The notes below the pieces were generated by a model. It worked only from the letters and a program-made list of their open reading frames with translations, was not told the origin of the DNA and did not search any database. The translations under genes were made by a program, and so were the position numbers. 64,000 nt of DNA from positions 1,798,001 through 1,862,000 of the forward strand of contig NZ_CP039393.1 in the NCBI RefSeq assembly GCF_004803695.1, given 5' to 3'. Shown here piece after piece: positions 38,171 through 46,562 of this stretch. How positions within the stretch are numbered: the stretch's first letter is position 1; each line of letters begins with the position of its first letter. This stretch comes from Muribaculum gordoncarteri (GTDB taxonomy: Bacteria; Bacteroidota; Bacteroidia; Bacteroidales; Muribaculaceae).

Positions 38171-41104
38171 TTAGAGCCGACTCTTAGCTTTCTTGGGCAT
38201 GAAGTTGAATCGGTACTGAATATGCAGCAACAGGTAGCGCGGCAGGATGTTGCGATAGGTTTCGGTGCGGCCCTGCGCGTTTACGGCGTATGTCACATTG
38301 TTCAGCTGGTGCAGAAGGTCAAATCCGTCGAGCATGAACACGAGCGCACCCTTGGCTGCCGTGTATGTCACGCCTGCGTTCCACACAAAGTCGGTGGTGT
38401 TCATCATCTCGTCCATGTAGCCTCGGCGGGTGTAGAGGTTCAAGTCGGTCGACAATCCGAAGTTGCATGGCAGCTTGAACACTCCGCTGAGCGAGTAGTT
38501 GATGTTGGTGGCGTGTATCGGTGTGAATCCGGCACGTGACGAGCTTGTGTTTCTGCGGGTCAGGTCAATCGAAGCCGTGATGGACTGTCGTCCTATCTGA
38601 CATTGCAGTCCCAGCCTGTCGTTCAGGAAGAAATTCTTGACCGACTGACGCATCGGCTCCGAATCCTCGCCTATATAGTCGCCTACATTGCTCCATGTAC
38701 CGTTCAGTATGTTTGACAACACAAACTGGCCCCTGTTTCCGAAGTACAGGAAAAAGTTGTGATTTGCCTCAATGCTGCGGTTGCCGCTCACGTTATAGGT
38801 CTTATAGGTGCGCACTCCCGTCGCACTGTCATATCGGTAACCTCTTGTCAGCGCATTGGCTACAGGCTTATAGTAGAACGACAATGTGTTGTAAAATTGC
38901 TTGCTTCCGCCAAACATTTTTTCGTAACTCCATGACAAGCCGTACGACTGATTATAGGCATTCTTCAGCCCTGAATTCCCTTCATAAATGTTGAGCGGGT
39001 CGATGTCGTCGCGCATGTCTACCATGTCGACAAGCGATGGAAGTTCAGGCTTGAAATCGATTGACAGGAATAGAGTGTGGGCCGGATTACGCAGCTTCCA
39101 CTGCACAAATGTATTCATAAGATCGGTCGACACCGTGGCCGTGTTGCTCACAATAGCGGTGTCTATTTTTCCGCGTCGGTAATCGAGTGTGCGGTGTATC
39201 ATCGACACGGGGAAACGCGCCTGAATCCATATATTGCCGGCCTTGGTGTTCTTCTTTTGAAACACTAACGTGGGCACTATGCGGTGAATCATGTCACGGG
39301 CATCGCTTACGTAACTGTTGCCGGGGTCAAGTATCGACTCCAGCTCCTCGTCGCGGGTTCCGTCAACCGAGCTGAGAGCCTCAAGGCGATACATCTCCGA
39401 AAGCTTGCGCGATTTCTTCCACTCAAGGTCATAGTCAAGCTGCAGCGAAACTCCGTTGACCGGGAAATAGAAGTATGAAAGCTTGCCTTTCAATCTCATG
39501 TCACGTACAGGTTGCTCGCGAAACTTACGGTTGAGGCTCTGCGACGACTCGGGGCCGGAGCCGTAGTCAATGCCGAGGCTTGAAAACCGGTCAAGCCGGC
39601 GGCGTGTCATCTGGGCCTCGCCGTTTATCTCTATGTAATCGGGGCCTCCGGGTATGCTCAATCCCGAGTAGAAGCTCAATCCCGTATCGTAGCCCGTGCC
39701 GTTGCTCTTGGCCCTGTCGATGCTGCGGTTTACGATTGCCGAGCGCATTGAGCCTGCCGAGCTTTCATATATCCCTTCAATCAACGACTTGTCGATCTCC
39801 TGCTGCTCGGAGTCAAATGTCGCGGCCACATTATCGCCGAGATCGTCGTTCTTGCGATAATTGAAGTAGGGCGACACGCTGAACTGAACCGTCTTGCCGA
39901 GATTGCGCATGTAGAATCGGTGAGATGTCGACACGGCAAGGTTCTTGTTGCGGGCCGTGTTGTAAACGTAATAGTAGGTATTGCCTCCGGGCAGGAAGTT
40001 GGTGCGGTTTATCGTGACATCCTCGTTTGACGATGTATGCGACACCTGAACGTTGCCCGACACATCCCACGTGTGCAACGGATTGTCGGCACTATAGTCA
40101 ATACCACCGTTACGCTCGGTGCGTACACCCGAGGGCATCTTGTCGGGAGTCCACGTGTTGTTCTCGCCCGGCTTGCGGCTGTCGTTAAGATTGTTCACAT
40201 TGCCGTAAAGGGTTATGCGTGAATTATTGGTGTAGCGCATGGCAAATACTCGTCCAAGATAACGGTCGGAAGTCCCTATACCGCCCTCAACGTTGAGCAT
40301 CGTTCCCGCCATATACTCTTTATTGAGCTTCACATCCATCACATATCTGATGTCGCCCGGCAGGTCACGGTTAAGAAATTCGCTCCTGTCGCCACGCTTG
40401 TCGTAGACCTCGACTGTCTTCACAGTATAGGCTCCGATATTGTCAAGCATCAGGTTCTTGTTGGAGCCAAACAGGTCTTTGCCGTTAAGCAGCAGGCTCT
40501 CCACAAACTTTCCATTGACATATATCTGTCCGTTGTCACGAATCTCGACTCCGGGCAGCTTCTTTATAAGCGCGTCAAGCATCGATCCCTCGGGAAGCTG
40601 AAATGCATCGGCATTATAGACCAGCGTGTCGCCTCGATTGTAAAACTTCACCTTAGTGGCCGTAAACGTGATTTCGCCGAGTTTACGGGTTGTGTGTCGG
40701 CTCATGTAGAGGCCGTTTACCAACCTTTCGCGCTCTCGACGGCCGAGATTCTTCAGTTTATAGTCGACATAGAGCGTGTCATATCCCTCATGAGTCACCC
40801 TCAGTATGTAATCGCCGTTTACTTTCGGCACCCGCAGATAGAAATCGGAGTGCTCCTCAATCCTCTCAGAGCCGTACATTGTCCTTGATAAAGCCTTGCA
40901 TTGAGCCACCTCGCTGCTGTCACTTCTGAGCAGAGTCACTATTGCTCCGGGCAACTCATGACTGGTCATGCGATCATAAACTTTTCCCATAAGCCCGATT
41001 TTATCCTTATTGTCCGATTGTCCCTGAGCCGACAAAACCGAGTGTGCCGGCAGCATCATAACCAGCACTGTAAAAATTTTGATGATATTGTTTAAAGTAT
41101 TCAT
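38171..41104 (-). CDS. TonB-dependent-receptor-like outer-membrane beta-barrel protein
   Basis: 977 residues with a signal peptide (about 1-26). Residues 35-120 look like a CarboxypepD_reg/peptidase-associated beta-sandwich ('GLMGKVYDRMTSHELPGAIVTLL'). Residues about 140-230 resemble the plug ('MLDALIKKLPGVEIRDNGQIYVNGK' spread over 165-190). The rest is a long beta-barrel ending '...QYRFNFMPKKAKSRL'. It fits the outer membrane beta-barrel family of Bacteroidetes rather than a classical SusC, and no SusD gene is adjacent. A TAATTTTG box lies about 19 bp upstream. The disrupted TPR regulator gene upstream in the same direction may have controlled it; that is inference. Confidence 0.82.
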   Translation of the reverse strand: MNTLNNIIKIFTVLVMMLPAHSVLSAQGQSDNKDKIGLMGKVYDRMTSHELPGAIVTLLRSDSSEVAQCKALSRTMYGSERIEEHSDFYLRVPKVNGDYILRVTHEGYDTLYVDYKLKNLGRRERERLVNGLYMSRHTTRKLGEITFTATKVKFYNRGDTLVYNADAFQLPEGSMLDALIKKLPGVEIRDNGQIYVNGKFVESLLLNGKDLFGSNKNLMLDNIGAYTVKTVEVYDKRGDRSEFLNRDLPGDIRYVMDVKLNKEYMAGTMLNVEGGIGTSDRYLGRVFAMRYTNNSRITLYGNVNNLNDSRKPGENNTWTPDKMPSGVRTERNGGIDYSADNPLHTWDVSGNVQVSHTSSNEDVTINRTNFLPGGNTYYYVYNTARNKNLAVSTSHRFYMRNLGKTVQFSVSPYFNYRKNDDLGDNVAATFDSEQQEIDKSLIEGIYESSAGSMRSAIVNRSIDRAKSNGTGYDTGLSFYSGLSIPGGPDYIEINGEAQMTRRRLDRFSSLGIDYGSGPESSQSLNRKFREQPVRDMRLKGKLSYFYFPVNGVSLQLDYDLEWKKSRKLSEMYRLEALSSVDGTRDEELESILDPGNSYVSDARDMIHRIVPTLVFQKKNTKAGNIWIQARFPVSMIHRTLDYRRGKIDTAIVSNTATVSTDLMNTFVQWKLRNPAHTLFLSIDFKPELPSLVDMVDMRDDIDPLNIYEGNSGLKNAYNQSYGLSWSYEKMFGGSKQFYNTLSFYYKPVANALTRGYRYDSATGVRTYKTYNVSGNRSIEANHNFFLYFGNRGQFVLSNILNGTWSNVGDYIGEDSEPMRQSVKNFFLNDRLGLQCQIGRQSITASIDLTRRNTSSSRAGFTPIHATNINYSLSGVFKLPCNFGLSTDLNLYTRRGYMDEMMNTTDFVWNAGVTYTAAKGALVFMLDGFDLLHQLNNVTYAVNAQGRTETYRNILPRYLLLHIQYRFNFMPKKAKSRL

Positions 41105-41122
41105 TGGATGAATGGTTTTTAT

Positions 41123-41130
41123 GCAAAATT
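41123..41130 (-). promoter_or_regulatory. -7 box of the outer-membrane protein gene
   Basis: Reverse strand TAATTTTG fits TAnnTTTG and lies 19 bp from the ATG. The rest of the 191-bp gap up to 41295 is AT-rich with no gene seen. Confidence 0.45.
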
Positions 41131-41295
41131 AGCTCCATCATCCCGATTCGGCACATATTATAAGCCGCTATTTGTTATTCAAAACACAGCATAATCCACT
41201 GATTATCAGCACATATACTCTCCAAATAATTCCAACCCCAATAAGCGGCTGACTATCAAATCATTGCAGCAATCAACTCTATTTCAATCAATTAT

Positions 41296-41847
41296 CTAAA
41301 GAAACGATATAAACTCCTCCTTGTCGACAGCCTGCGACGACTCAATCGCTTCACGAAGACGACGCCTGCGAGTGTACACGCTCGACTTCTTCAAGTTGAG
41401 GAATAAGCCTATGGACTTGATTGAAAATCCGGCCGCCGAGTAGATGAATACAACGCGGTCGTCGGCCGACAGCTCGGGCAACTGCGCCTCAAACCGATCG
41501 ACAACTCCGTTTAGGTCGTCGTTCAATCTTTCGGCAAGCTGATTTCTGAACGATGCGCTGCTCATCTCTTTTATTCGGGTCTTGACATTCTTGAATATCG
41601 CATTCTTCAGATGCGAGTCACCGGGCATGTCCGATAACTCAAAGTAATCGTCGCAAAGCGAATTGATGGTAAGGAAACGCTCCCTTACAAGCGCATCTAT
41701 CGAATTTCGGCGACTTTTCACTTCGTGCGACAACTCCTGCACCGTGTCGATCAGGTGCTCTATCTCATTGTTCTTACGACGGCGATAGATGTAATACCCC
41801 CTATACTCATCGCTACTATAGCTACAATAGCGCCAACAGCCAGCCAA
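41296..41847 (-). pseudogene. TPR membrane regulator, C-terminal part (frameshifted)
   Basis: The frame encodes the end of the regulator split by the RIT element: after the frameshift it continues 'GYYIYRRRKNNEIEHL', a coiled coil, and an HTH-like end ('SADDRVVFIYSAAGFSIKSIGLFL', 'SSVYTRRRRLREAI'). The first 18 codons of the open frame are out of frame with the upstream part and are not real protein. The junction is a G5 run near 41798-41802; six Gs would restore one frame. The product would have been the cytoplasmic DNA-binding or signalling end of a membrane-anchored regulator. Confidence 0.75.
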
Positions 41848-42149
41848 AATCGCTTTTTGGCCTTGTAGGCAATCTTGTTGAGGCGTTCAGCCTGGGCCTT
41901 ACGGTAATCTATTACAACATTATTCATGTTGTCGATACTGTTTCCAATACCGGTATTATCGGTCACATATTCCGAATACAGATCAAGCGCTCTCTTATAG
42001 TTTCCGCTCTCTTTTTCTATTACATATTCATAGAACACTGCTCCTTTAGGATCGCCAAGGCAGTAATTGCCTATAGCTTCACGCGACAATTCAAGATAGC
42101 GTCGCGCATCGTCAAATTTTCTCTGGTTTACGGCAAGCACCAACTCATA
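41760..42149 (-). pseudogene. TPR membrane regulator, middle part
   Basis: The frame starts without a normal start codon at the RIT left end ('KYELVLAVNQRKFDDARRY' across the junction) and encodes TPR-like helices, a basic helix and a transmembrane segment ('FWLAVGAIVAIVAMSIG'). It then runs out of frame at the G5 run near 41800. A TTG at 42143 could be read as a start but falls mid-domain. It continues the protein whose N-terminal half is at 45661-46461, 3.5 kb away across the RIT element. Confidence 0.75.
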
Positions 42150-42150
42150 T

Positions 42151-42180
42151 TTTATCTAAAGAGTTATATAATCAATACTT
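42151..42180 (+). repeat. RIT left terminal inverted repeat
   Basis: Begins TTTATCTAAAGAGTTATATA. Differs from the right repeat at positions 13 and 25 only. Confidence 0.9.
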
Positions 42181-42248
42181 AGTCAGTATATCTGAAATAA
42201 GCACCTGTAAAATCAATAGTCTTTTATATAAATTCTTGTGATTATAAT

Positions 42249-43322
42249 CTATGCCAAACTTTTGAGAAACTGTTTGAGTTTATCATCTTTTTCCCATTCA
42301 CATTCCGTATGGACGTTACACACATCAACGTAGGCTTTTTCTAATGCCTCTCGTTTATACTTGGAATCCGCTCTTGCATATATTTCTGTAGTCTTAATAG
42401 ATGCATGACCAAGGATATCCCTTATATATACCAAGTTTACGCCTGATTGCAGTAAATGCATCGCTTTTGAATGGCGCAATACATGAGGGCTTATCTTGTC
42501 TGGGAACAAATCTTCATGTTCCTTTTTTGCCATAGAATAATATTTTTCAAGAATATATGCAACTCCGGCTGCTGACAACCTCTCGCCCCAACAATTAAAG
42601 AACAAAGGGAAAACACGTTTGGCACAATCATCAAGATTATTTTCTTTGATATAGCAACTCACAAGTTCCATCGAATTCCCATCAATCGGGACTATTCGTT
42701 TTTTGGAACCTTTTCCGAGAAGTTCGACGGTGAATGGCTTTGACAGCCTAATTGATGCTGGAGTCAAGTCGATTATTTCTTGAACACGCGCCCCTGTTTG
42801 GTACATTAAAGTCAGCATTGCCAAGTCCCTTCTCCCTTTTCGGGTATCTACCGGCACATAATCCAAAAGACATTTCAATGCCTCCACTGACACATATGCC
42901 AACGAGCCTTTCACATATCTCTTCAGCCTGATTTTACATATTTCTTTCCATTGGGACATATGTGTAGGGTCGAGATACATTATATATCGAAAAAACGAGC
43001 GTAACGCAGCACATCTCTGATTCCTTGTCCCCGGTGTGCAGTCCCGCTTACACTCGAGCCAGTCAAGAAATTCCAAGACACATTCTTTCCCAATCTGACT
43101 GAAGCATATATTGTACGGCTTTATACTTTTTTCTTTTGACAAGTAATCAATCAGCAATATAAACGTATCACGGTAAGAGCGTATAGTATGGTTGCTCGCG
43201 CCACGCTCCTTTATCAGATAGTCAGAAAAGAACTTTTCCAGACATATTGCAAAGTCAAGATAATTATTCTTATGTATCATATCCTTTGAATTAAGAGATT
43301 TATGAAGAATAGTCTGAGTCAA
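42249..43322 (-). CDS. ritC: RIT tyrosine recombinase, third gene
   Basis: 357 residues, phage-integrase family. The N-terminal SAM-like domain starts near residue 30. Catalytic residues: Arg in 'YQTGARVQEIIDL', Lys in the 'ELLGKGSKKRIVP' beta hairpin, HxxR in 'HVLRHSKAMHLL', His in 'ILGHASIKTTEIY', and Tyr in 'TEIYARAD'. The start overlaps the stop of the second recombinase gene by 4 bp. It is the most typical XerC/D-like member of the three. The letter follows the usual RIT naming by order. Confidence 0.87.
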   Translation of the reverse strand: MTQTILHKSLNSKDMIHKNNYLDFAICLEKFFSDYLIKERGASNHTIRSYRDTFILLIDYLSKEKSIKPYNICFSQIGKECVLEFLDWLECKRDCTPGTRNQRCAALRSFFRYIMYLDPTHMSQWKEICKIRLKRYVKGSLAYVSVEALKCLLDYVPVDTRKGRRDLAMLTLMYQTGARVQEIIDLTPASIRLSKPFTVELLGKGSKKRIVPIDGNSMELVSCYIKENNLDDCAKRVFPLFFNCWGERLSAAGVAYILEKYYSMAKKEHEDLFPDKISPHVLRHSKAMHLLQSGVNLVYIRDILGHASIKTTEIYARADSKYKREALEKAYVDVCNVHTECEWEKDDKLKQFLKSLA

Positions 43323-44275
43323 GGAATCGCCAGCAATACATCCGGATACATGCTTTGTGTCAATCTGACATAAGACTCGGTACTTGTGGGATTTTTATGT
43401 CCCATATATCTTGCAAGCATCGGAAGAGCGCAATATATATCGTAGCCCTTTGACACAAGACGGGACATCGCATGAACGCAGGCCGTATGACGCAAATCAT
43501 GGATTCTTGGTCCTTCCTGTTGACCATTATAGGGTATATCGGCAGCCAATATGATTTTTTTGAACCATTTTGAAACTGTATTCCTTTTGATTTGCCGTCC
43601 TAATCCTGAAACAAACATAAAACCCTCCGGCTCATCAATTCCGGGAACCGGTAACATGTTTCTATATTGAAGATATTGTTTAAGCACTTTCTCAAGAGAC
43701 TGGTTGATTGGCGCCAGACGTTGCATTTTATTTTTGAGGCCTTCAATTAAAATCTGTCTCTTGTCAAAATTTACATCTTTGTTTCTTATAGCAAGAGCCT
43801 CTGATATTCTGACGCCCGTGCTATATAGGAACCGGACTAAAGCGGGCATTGAGAAAAGCACAGTGTTGTGTCCGGTATAATATGCAAGAGCCAGATTGTC
43901 ACTGGCTTCAAATATACGCCCTATTTCTTCATCTGAGAATATATACGGAACAAAATCCGATGCGTGGTTTTTATGCGGTGGAGGAACGTAGCAATCATTA
44001 CCCATTGAGCACATATATTTCATAAAGGATGTGAGGATTAGAACCTTGCAGTGTATCGTGGATCTTTTTCGATTTATAGATGCCCATTCAAGCCATCCAT
44101 CATATGTACGCTTGGATATGTTGAGACCGGCATGTCCAATTTCAATTAGATACTTGTCAAATTCATGCAGGCACCAATAAGACGATTCTGTGCTTTGGCA
44201 TAGGGACTCCTTCTCCGCTATGTATCCTTTCAGGTATGCGGCGAGGACACTGTTGAAAACTCTATTGCTATCCAT
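43319..44275 (-). CDS. ritB: RIT tyrosine recombinase, second gene
   Basis: 318 residues from the ATG at 44275 (MDSNRVFNSV); an upstream in-frame start at 44359 would add 28 residues inside the first recombinase gene and is less likely. Catalytic residues: Arg in 'YSTGVRISEALAI', a 'EGLKNKMQRLAPI' hairpin, HxxR in 'HDLRHTACVHAM', His in 'YMGHKNPTSTESY', and Tyr in 'TESYVRLT'. It overlaps the first gene by 8 bp and the third by 4 bp, implying coupled translation. Together with its two partners it should mediate integration or excision of the element. Confidence 0.87.
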   Translation of the reverse strand: MDSNRVFNSVLAAYLKGYIAEKESLCQSTESSYWCLHEFDKYLIEIGHAGLNISKRTYDGWLEWASINRKRSTIHCKVLILTSFMKYMCSMGNDCYVPPPHKNHASDFVPYIFSDEEIGRIFEASDNLALAYYTGHNTVLFSMPALVRFLYSTGVRISEALAIRNKDVNFDKRQILIEGLKNKMQRLAPINQSLEKVLKQYLQYRNMLPVPGIDEPEGFMFVSGLGRQIKRNTVSKWFKKIILAADIPYNGQQEGPRIHDLRHTACVHAMSRLVSKGYDIYCALPMLARYMGHKNPTSTESYVRLTQSMYPDVLLAIP

Positions 44276-45518
44276 AAAAATACTTGTCCTTTTGTGTGTA
44301 AAAACTTTCTTTGACCAATACCACGTCATTTGCACAGAGAAGCAATGATTCATTATCAATTGCGAGATAGGACATGGTGGTGTCTGTGGACTGGTGTCCG
44401 AGGGCTTCTGAAATTACAGGCATCGCCACCCCATTTTTTAACATCCGTGATGCAAGACTGTGGCGAAGACTATGGGGGCCGTGATGTTTGCCATCATATC
44501 CCACACCGGCCCTACGCATATATTCCACCACGATTTCACGGAATGTACCTTCCATAAGAGGTCTTACGGGGAAATTACAGGTAAGGAAAACATTTTTAAG
44601 GGTTGATTTTGGTCGCCCGTATCTTAGATATGATGCTATAGCATTCCCTACAATTGGAATCAGGGGCAACTCAATCGGGGCTCTCGTTTTATGCTGCATT
44701 ATCCGTAAAACATTGGCATCCCAGTCTATATCAGATAATTTAAGATCTAATATATCCGAGCTGCGCAATCCAAGTCTGGATGCCAACAGTATCATGGCAT
44801 AGTCTCTGAGTCCTTTCTTGCCGCTCTTGCATATGGCATTTTCTATGGAGGCTATTTCGTGCGCTTCATAGTATGAAGGTAATTTTGTCGGCCTTCTTCT
44901 CGATTTCCCAATCAACGGATGGCTCAAATCTGTGGTTGTAATCTTGTTGTCGTATAAATAAGACATAAAGAACCGAAGTATAGAAAGCCTGTCGAAATCA
45001 CTGTTGTGGGTCGAACCAATGAACGCGACAATGTCTGCTTCGGATAAATCCCACAGCGTTCTATGCCTTAGCTCCATAAGAACCGCAAATTTGCTGAGGA
45101 CTCTTTTATATTGTCGAACAGTATTCAGGCTTAGATGTTTTTCGTCTGTGCGTTCGTTTATGAACTGTTCTGCAACAGTACCAATATCTCCGGGAAAACG
45201 ATAGGATTTATGAACATAGCGTTGCGCCTTTGGAATCGTATAGGTCGCCTCACCATTAAGATAGGCATTGACAGCCCGGATTGCAGGTATTATCTGCATC
45301 TTTCTGTATTTAGACAGGTTTTGTTCAAATATCTCAACTATATACCGTTCTCCTTCTTCCGGTTTATAATTTAACACACCGTCCTGCTGTAAATGCCTGC
45401 TTAGCACTCTAATCCCTCTCATAAACCGACTTTTGACATCAGTCGCCAATTGAAAGGTCTCAACAGCCTTTTCACAAACCTCTATCAAACTATCAGTGGG
45501 AATAATCGTGTTTTCCAT
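44268..45518 (-). CDS. ritA: RIT tyrosine recombinase, first gene
   Basis: 416 residues, longest of the three because of an N-terminal extension of about 100 residues before the SAM-like domain. Catalytic residues: Arg in 'ASRLGLRSSDILDL', Lys in 'IMQHKTRAPIELP', HxxR in 'HSLRHSLASRML', His in 'ALGHQSTDTTMSY', Tyr in 'TMSYLAID'. It is the first gene of the trio after the right inverted repeat, with about 105 bp in between for a promoter; no clear -33/-7 pair was seen there. All three recombinases look intact. Confidence 0.87.
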   Translation of the reverse strand: MENTIIPTDSLIEVCEKAVETFQLATDVKSRFMRGIRVLSRHLQQDGVLNYKPEEGERYIVEIFEQNLSKYRKMQIIPAIRAVNAYLNGEATYTIPKAQRYVHKSYRFPGDIGTVAEQFINERTDEKHLSLNTVRQYKRVLSKFAVLMELRHRTLWDLSEADIVAFIGSTHNSDFDRLSILRFFMSYLYDNKITTTDLSHPLIGKSRRRPTKLPSYYEAHEIASIENAICKSGKKGLRDYAMILLASRLGLRSSDILDLKLSDIDWDANVLRIMQHKTRAPIELPLIPIVGNAIASYLRYGRPKSTLKNVFLTCNFPVRPLMEGTFREIVVEYMRRAGVGYDGKHHGPHSLRHSLASRMLKNGVAMPVISEALGHQSTDTTMSYLAIDNESLLLCANDVVLVKESFYTQKDKYFYG

Positions 45519-45622
45519 ATCTTGACAATATTATGGGGTTCTATAAGTAATACATATATTATCCCAAGATAGTTATCGCGATTGCCGCTGACTAATAGGT
45601 TATTATTGATTTTTAACTTTGA

Positions 45623-45652
45623 AAGTAGTGATTATATAATTCTTTAGATAAA
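45623..45652 (-). repeat. RIT right terminal inverted repeat
   Basis: Reverse complement begins TTTATCTAAAGAATTATATA, matching the left repeat at 28 of 30 positions. Confidence 0.9.
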
Positions 45653-45657
45653 CCCAA

Positions 45658-45677
45658 TTATCAAAAGCTTTTGATAA
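45658..45677. repeat. 20-bp perfect palindrome at the RIT right junction
   Basis: TTATCAAAAG followed by CTTTTGATAA. Its left arm matches 9 of 10 bases of the RIT end sequence TTATCTAAAG, which lies inverted 6 bp away (45642-45651), giving the arm-spacer-arm shape of a tyrosine recombinase core site. It lies within the host gene coding sequence. Confidence 0.7.
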
Positions 45678-46461
45678 ATGGCTGGAACAAATCCTTGTCC
45701 AATCGCTCATCAATGCTCTTAAGCCTGTCAATCTCGGCCTGCGCCCTGTTGAAATCAATATTGACAAGACTTCTCAACTCTCCGAATATCAGGTTAACCA
45801 TTATGGCACTGTCGACTGCATAAATTGTCTTCAGGCTGTCGTAAAATGCCACAGCCTCCGCATCACGATGCATATTTACAATCAACATTGCCTTTTGACG
45901 AAATAATCGATATGCATCTATCCCGGCCAATTTACTGTGCTTGATTGACTGTTCGCTATACTTAAGCGCATCATCGTCCTTACCTATATTGTTGTAAAAT
46001 ATCGACATCGCCAAGTAAATGCGCCCCAAAGCCTCATTGTCATTCATTTCAAGCGCTACACGCTCGGCCTCAAGCGCACGTAACATTCCGTCGACAAATT
46101 CATCTCTGGAGCCGAGCTTGGAACACAACTCGGCATAACACATGTTACTCTCCAGGCGATAGGCCGCCTCTTCGTCGCTCCAGTTGTAATCGGCAGCTAT
46201 AGCTATGATCGAATCGTTTACCGGCCACTTTCCCCTGCTTCCTACACGCGACACCATCAATGCATACACCGCGCGGTCACGGGCACTGAAATCATCAGGA
46301 TTGCCAAGGGCATGGAGCATGGCCACCGCCGAGTCGATGTCCTCTTCACACATCCGGTCAATGGTGGCAAGCTTTTCGCTCACATTGCGATGACACCCCG
46401 ACAACATCGACAGCAAGGCCGCAAGTACAATGAATAAGCACGCAAACCGATTCATAGCCAA
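45661..46461 (-). pseudogene. TPR membrane regulator, N-terminal half (interrupted by RIT)
   Basis: 266 codons before an early stop at the RIT junction. It begins with a lipoprotein-like signal (LSGC, Cys23) and is made of TPR-like helical repeats ('AVYALMVSRVG', 'LGRIYLAMSIFYNNIGKDDDALKYSEQSIKH'). The reading '...QPFIK' at the junction joins in frame to 'YELVLAVNQ' at the left end if the element and a few bases are removed. The whole gene would be a Bacteroidetes TPR/transmembrane/HTH regulator of about 530 residues, probably governing nearby outer-membrane functions. Now almost certainly inactive. Confidence 0.8.
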
Positions 46462-46490
46462 TCACAATTTAAGGTTTTCCTCTTAAAATC

Positions 46491-46535
46491 ATGACAAAAG
46501 CACCGGGACATTTTCAATCCCGGAGCCTTTGTCAT
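46491..46535. terminator. Terminator between MFS gene and regulator gene
   Basis: TGACAAAAGC-CCGGGA pairs with TCCCGG-GCCTTTGTCA around a 9-nt loop, with one bulge on each side. On the minus strand it lies just downstream of the MFS gene. Confidence 0.65.
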
Positions 46536-46562
46536 GCAAGTTTTTATAAGATTTGTATCTCG

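Larger units (their letters stand above)
42151..45652. mobile_element. Recombinase-in-trio (RIT) element inside a regulator gene
   Basis: About 3.5 kb bounded by 30-bp inverted repeats: left 42151-42180, right 45623-45652, which match at 28 of 30 positions (both begin TTTATCTAAAGA read inward). It contains only three tyrosine recombinase genes, overlapping and all on the minus strand, the defining layout of RIT elements. The host gene is split: its N-terminal half ends 8 bp from the right end and its remainder resumes directly at the left end. No target duplication was recognised. Confidence 0.9.
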
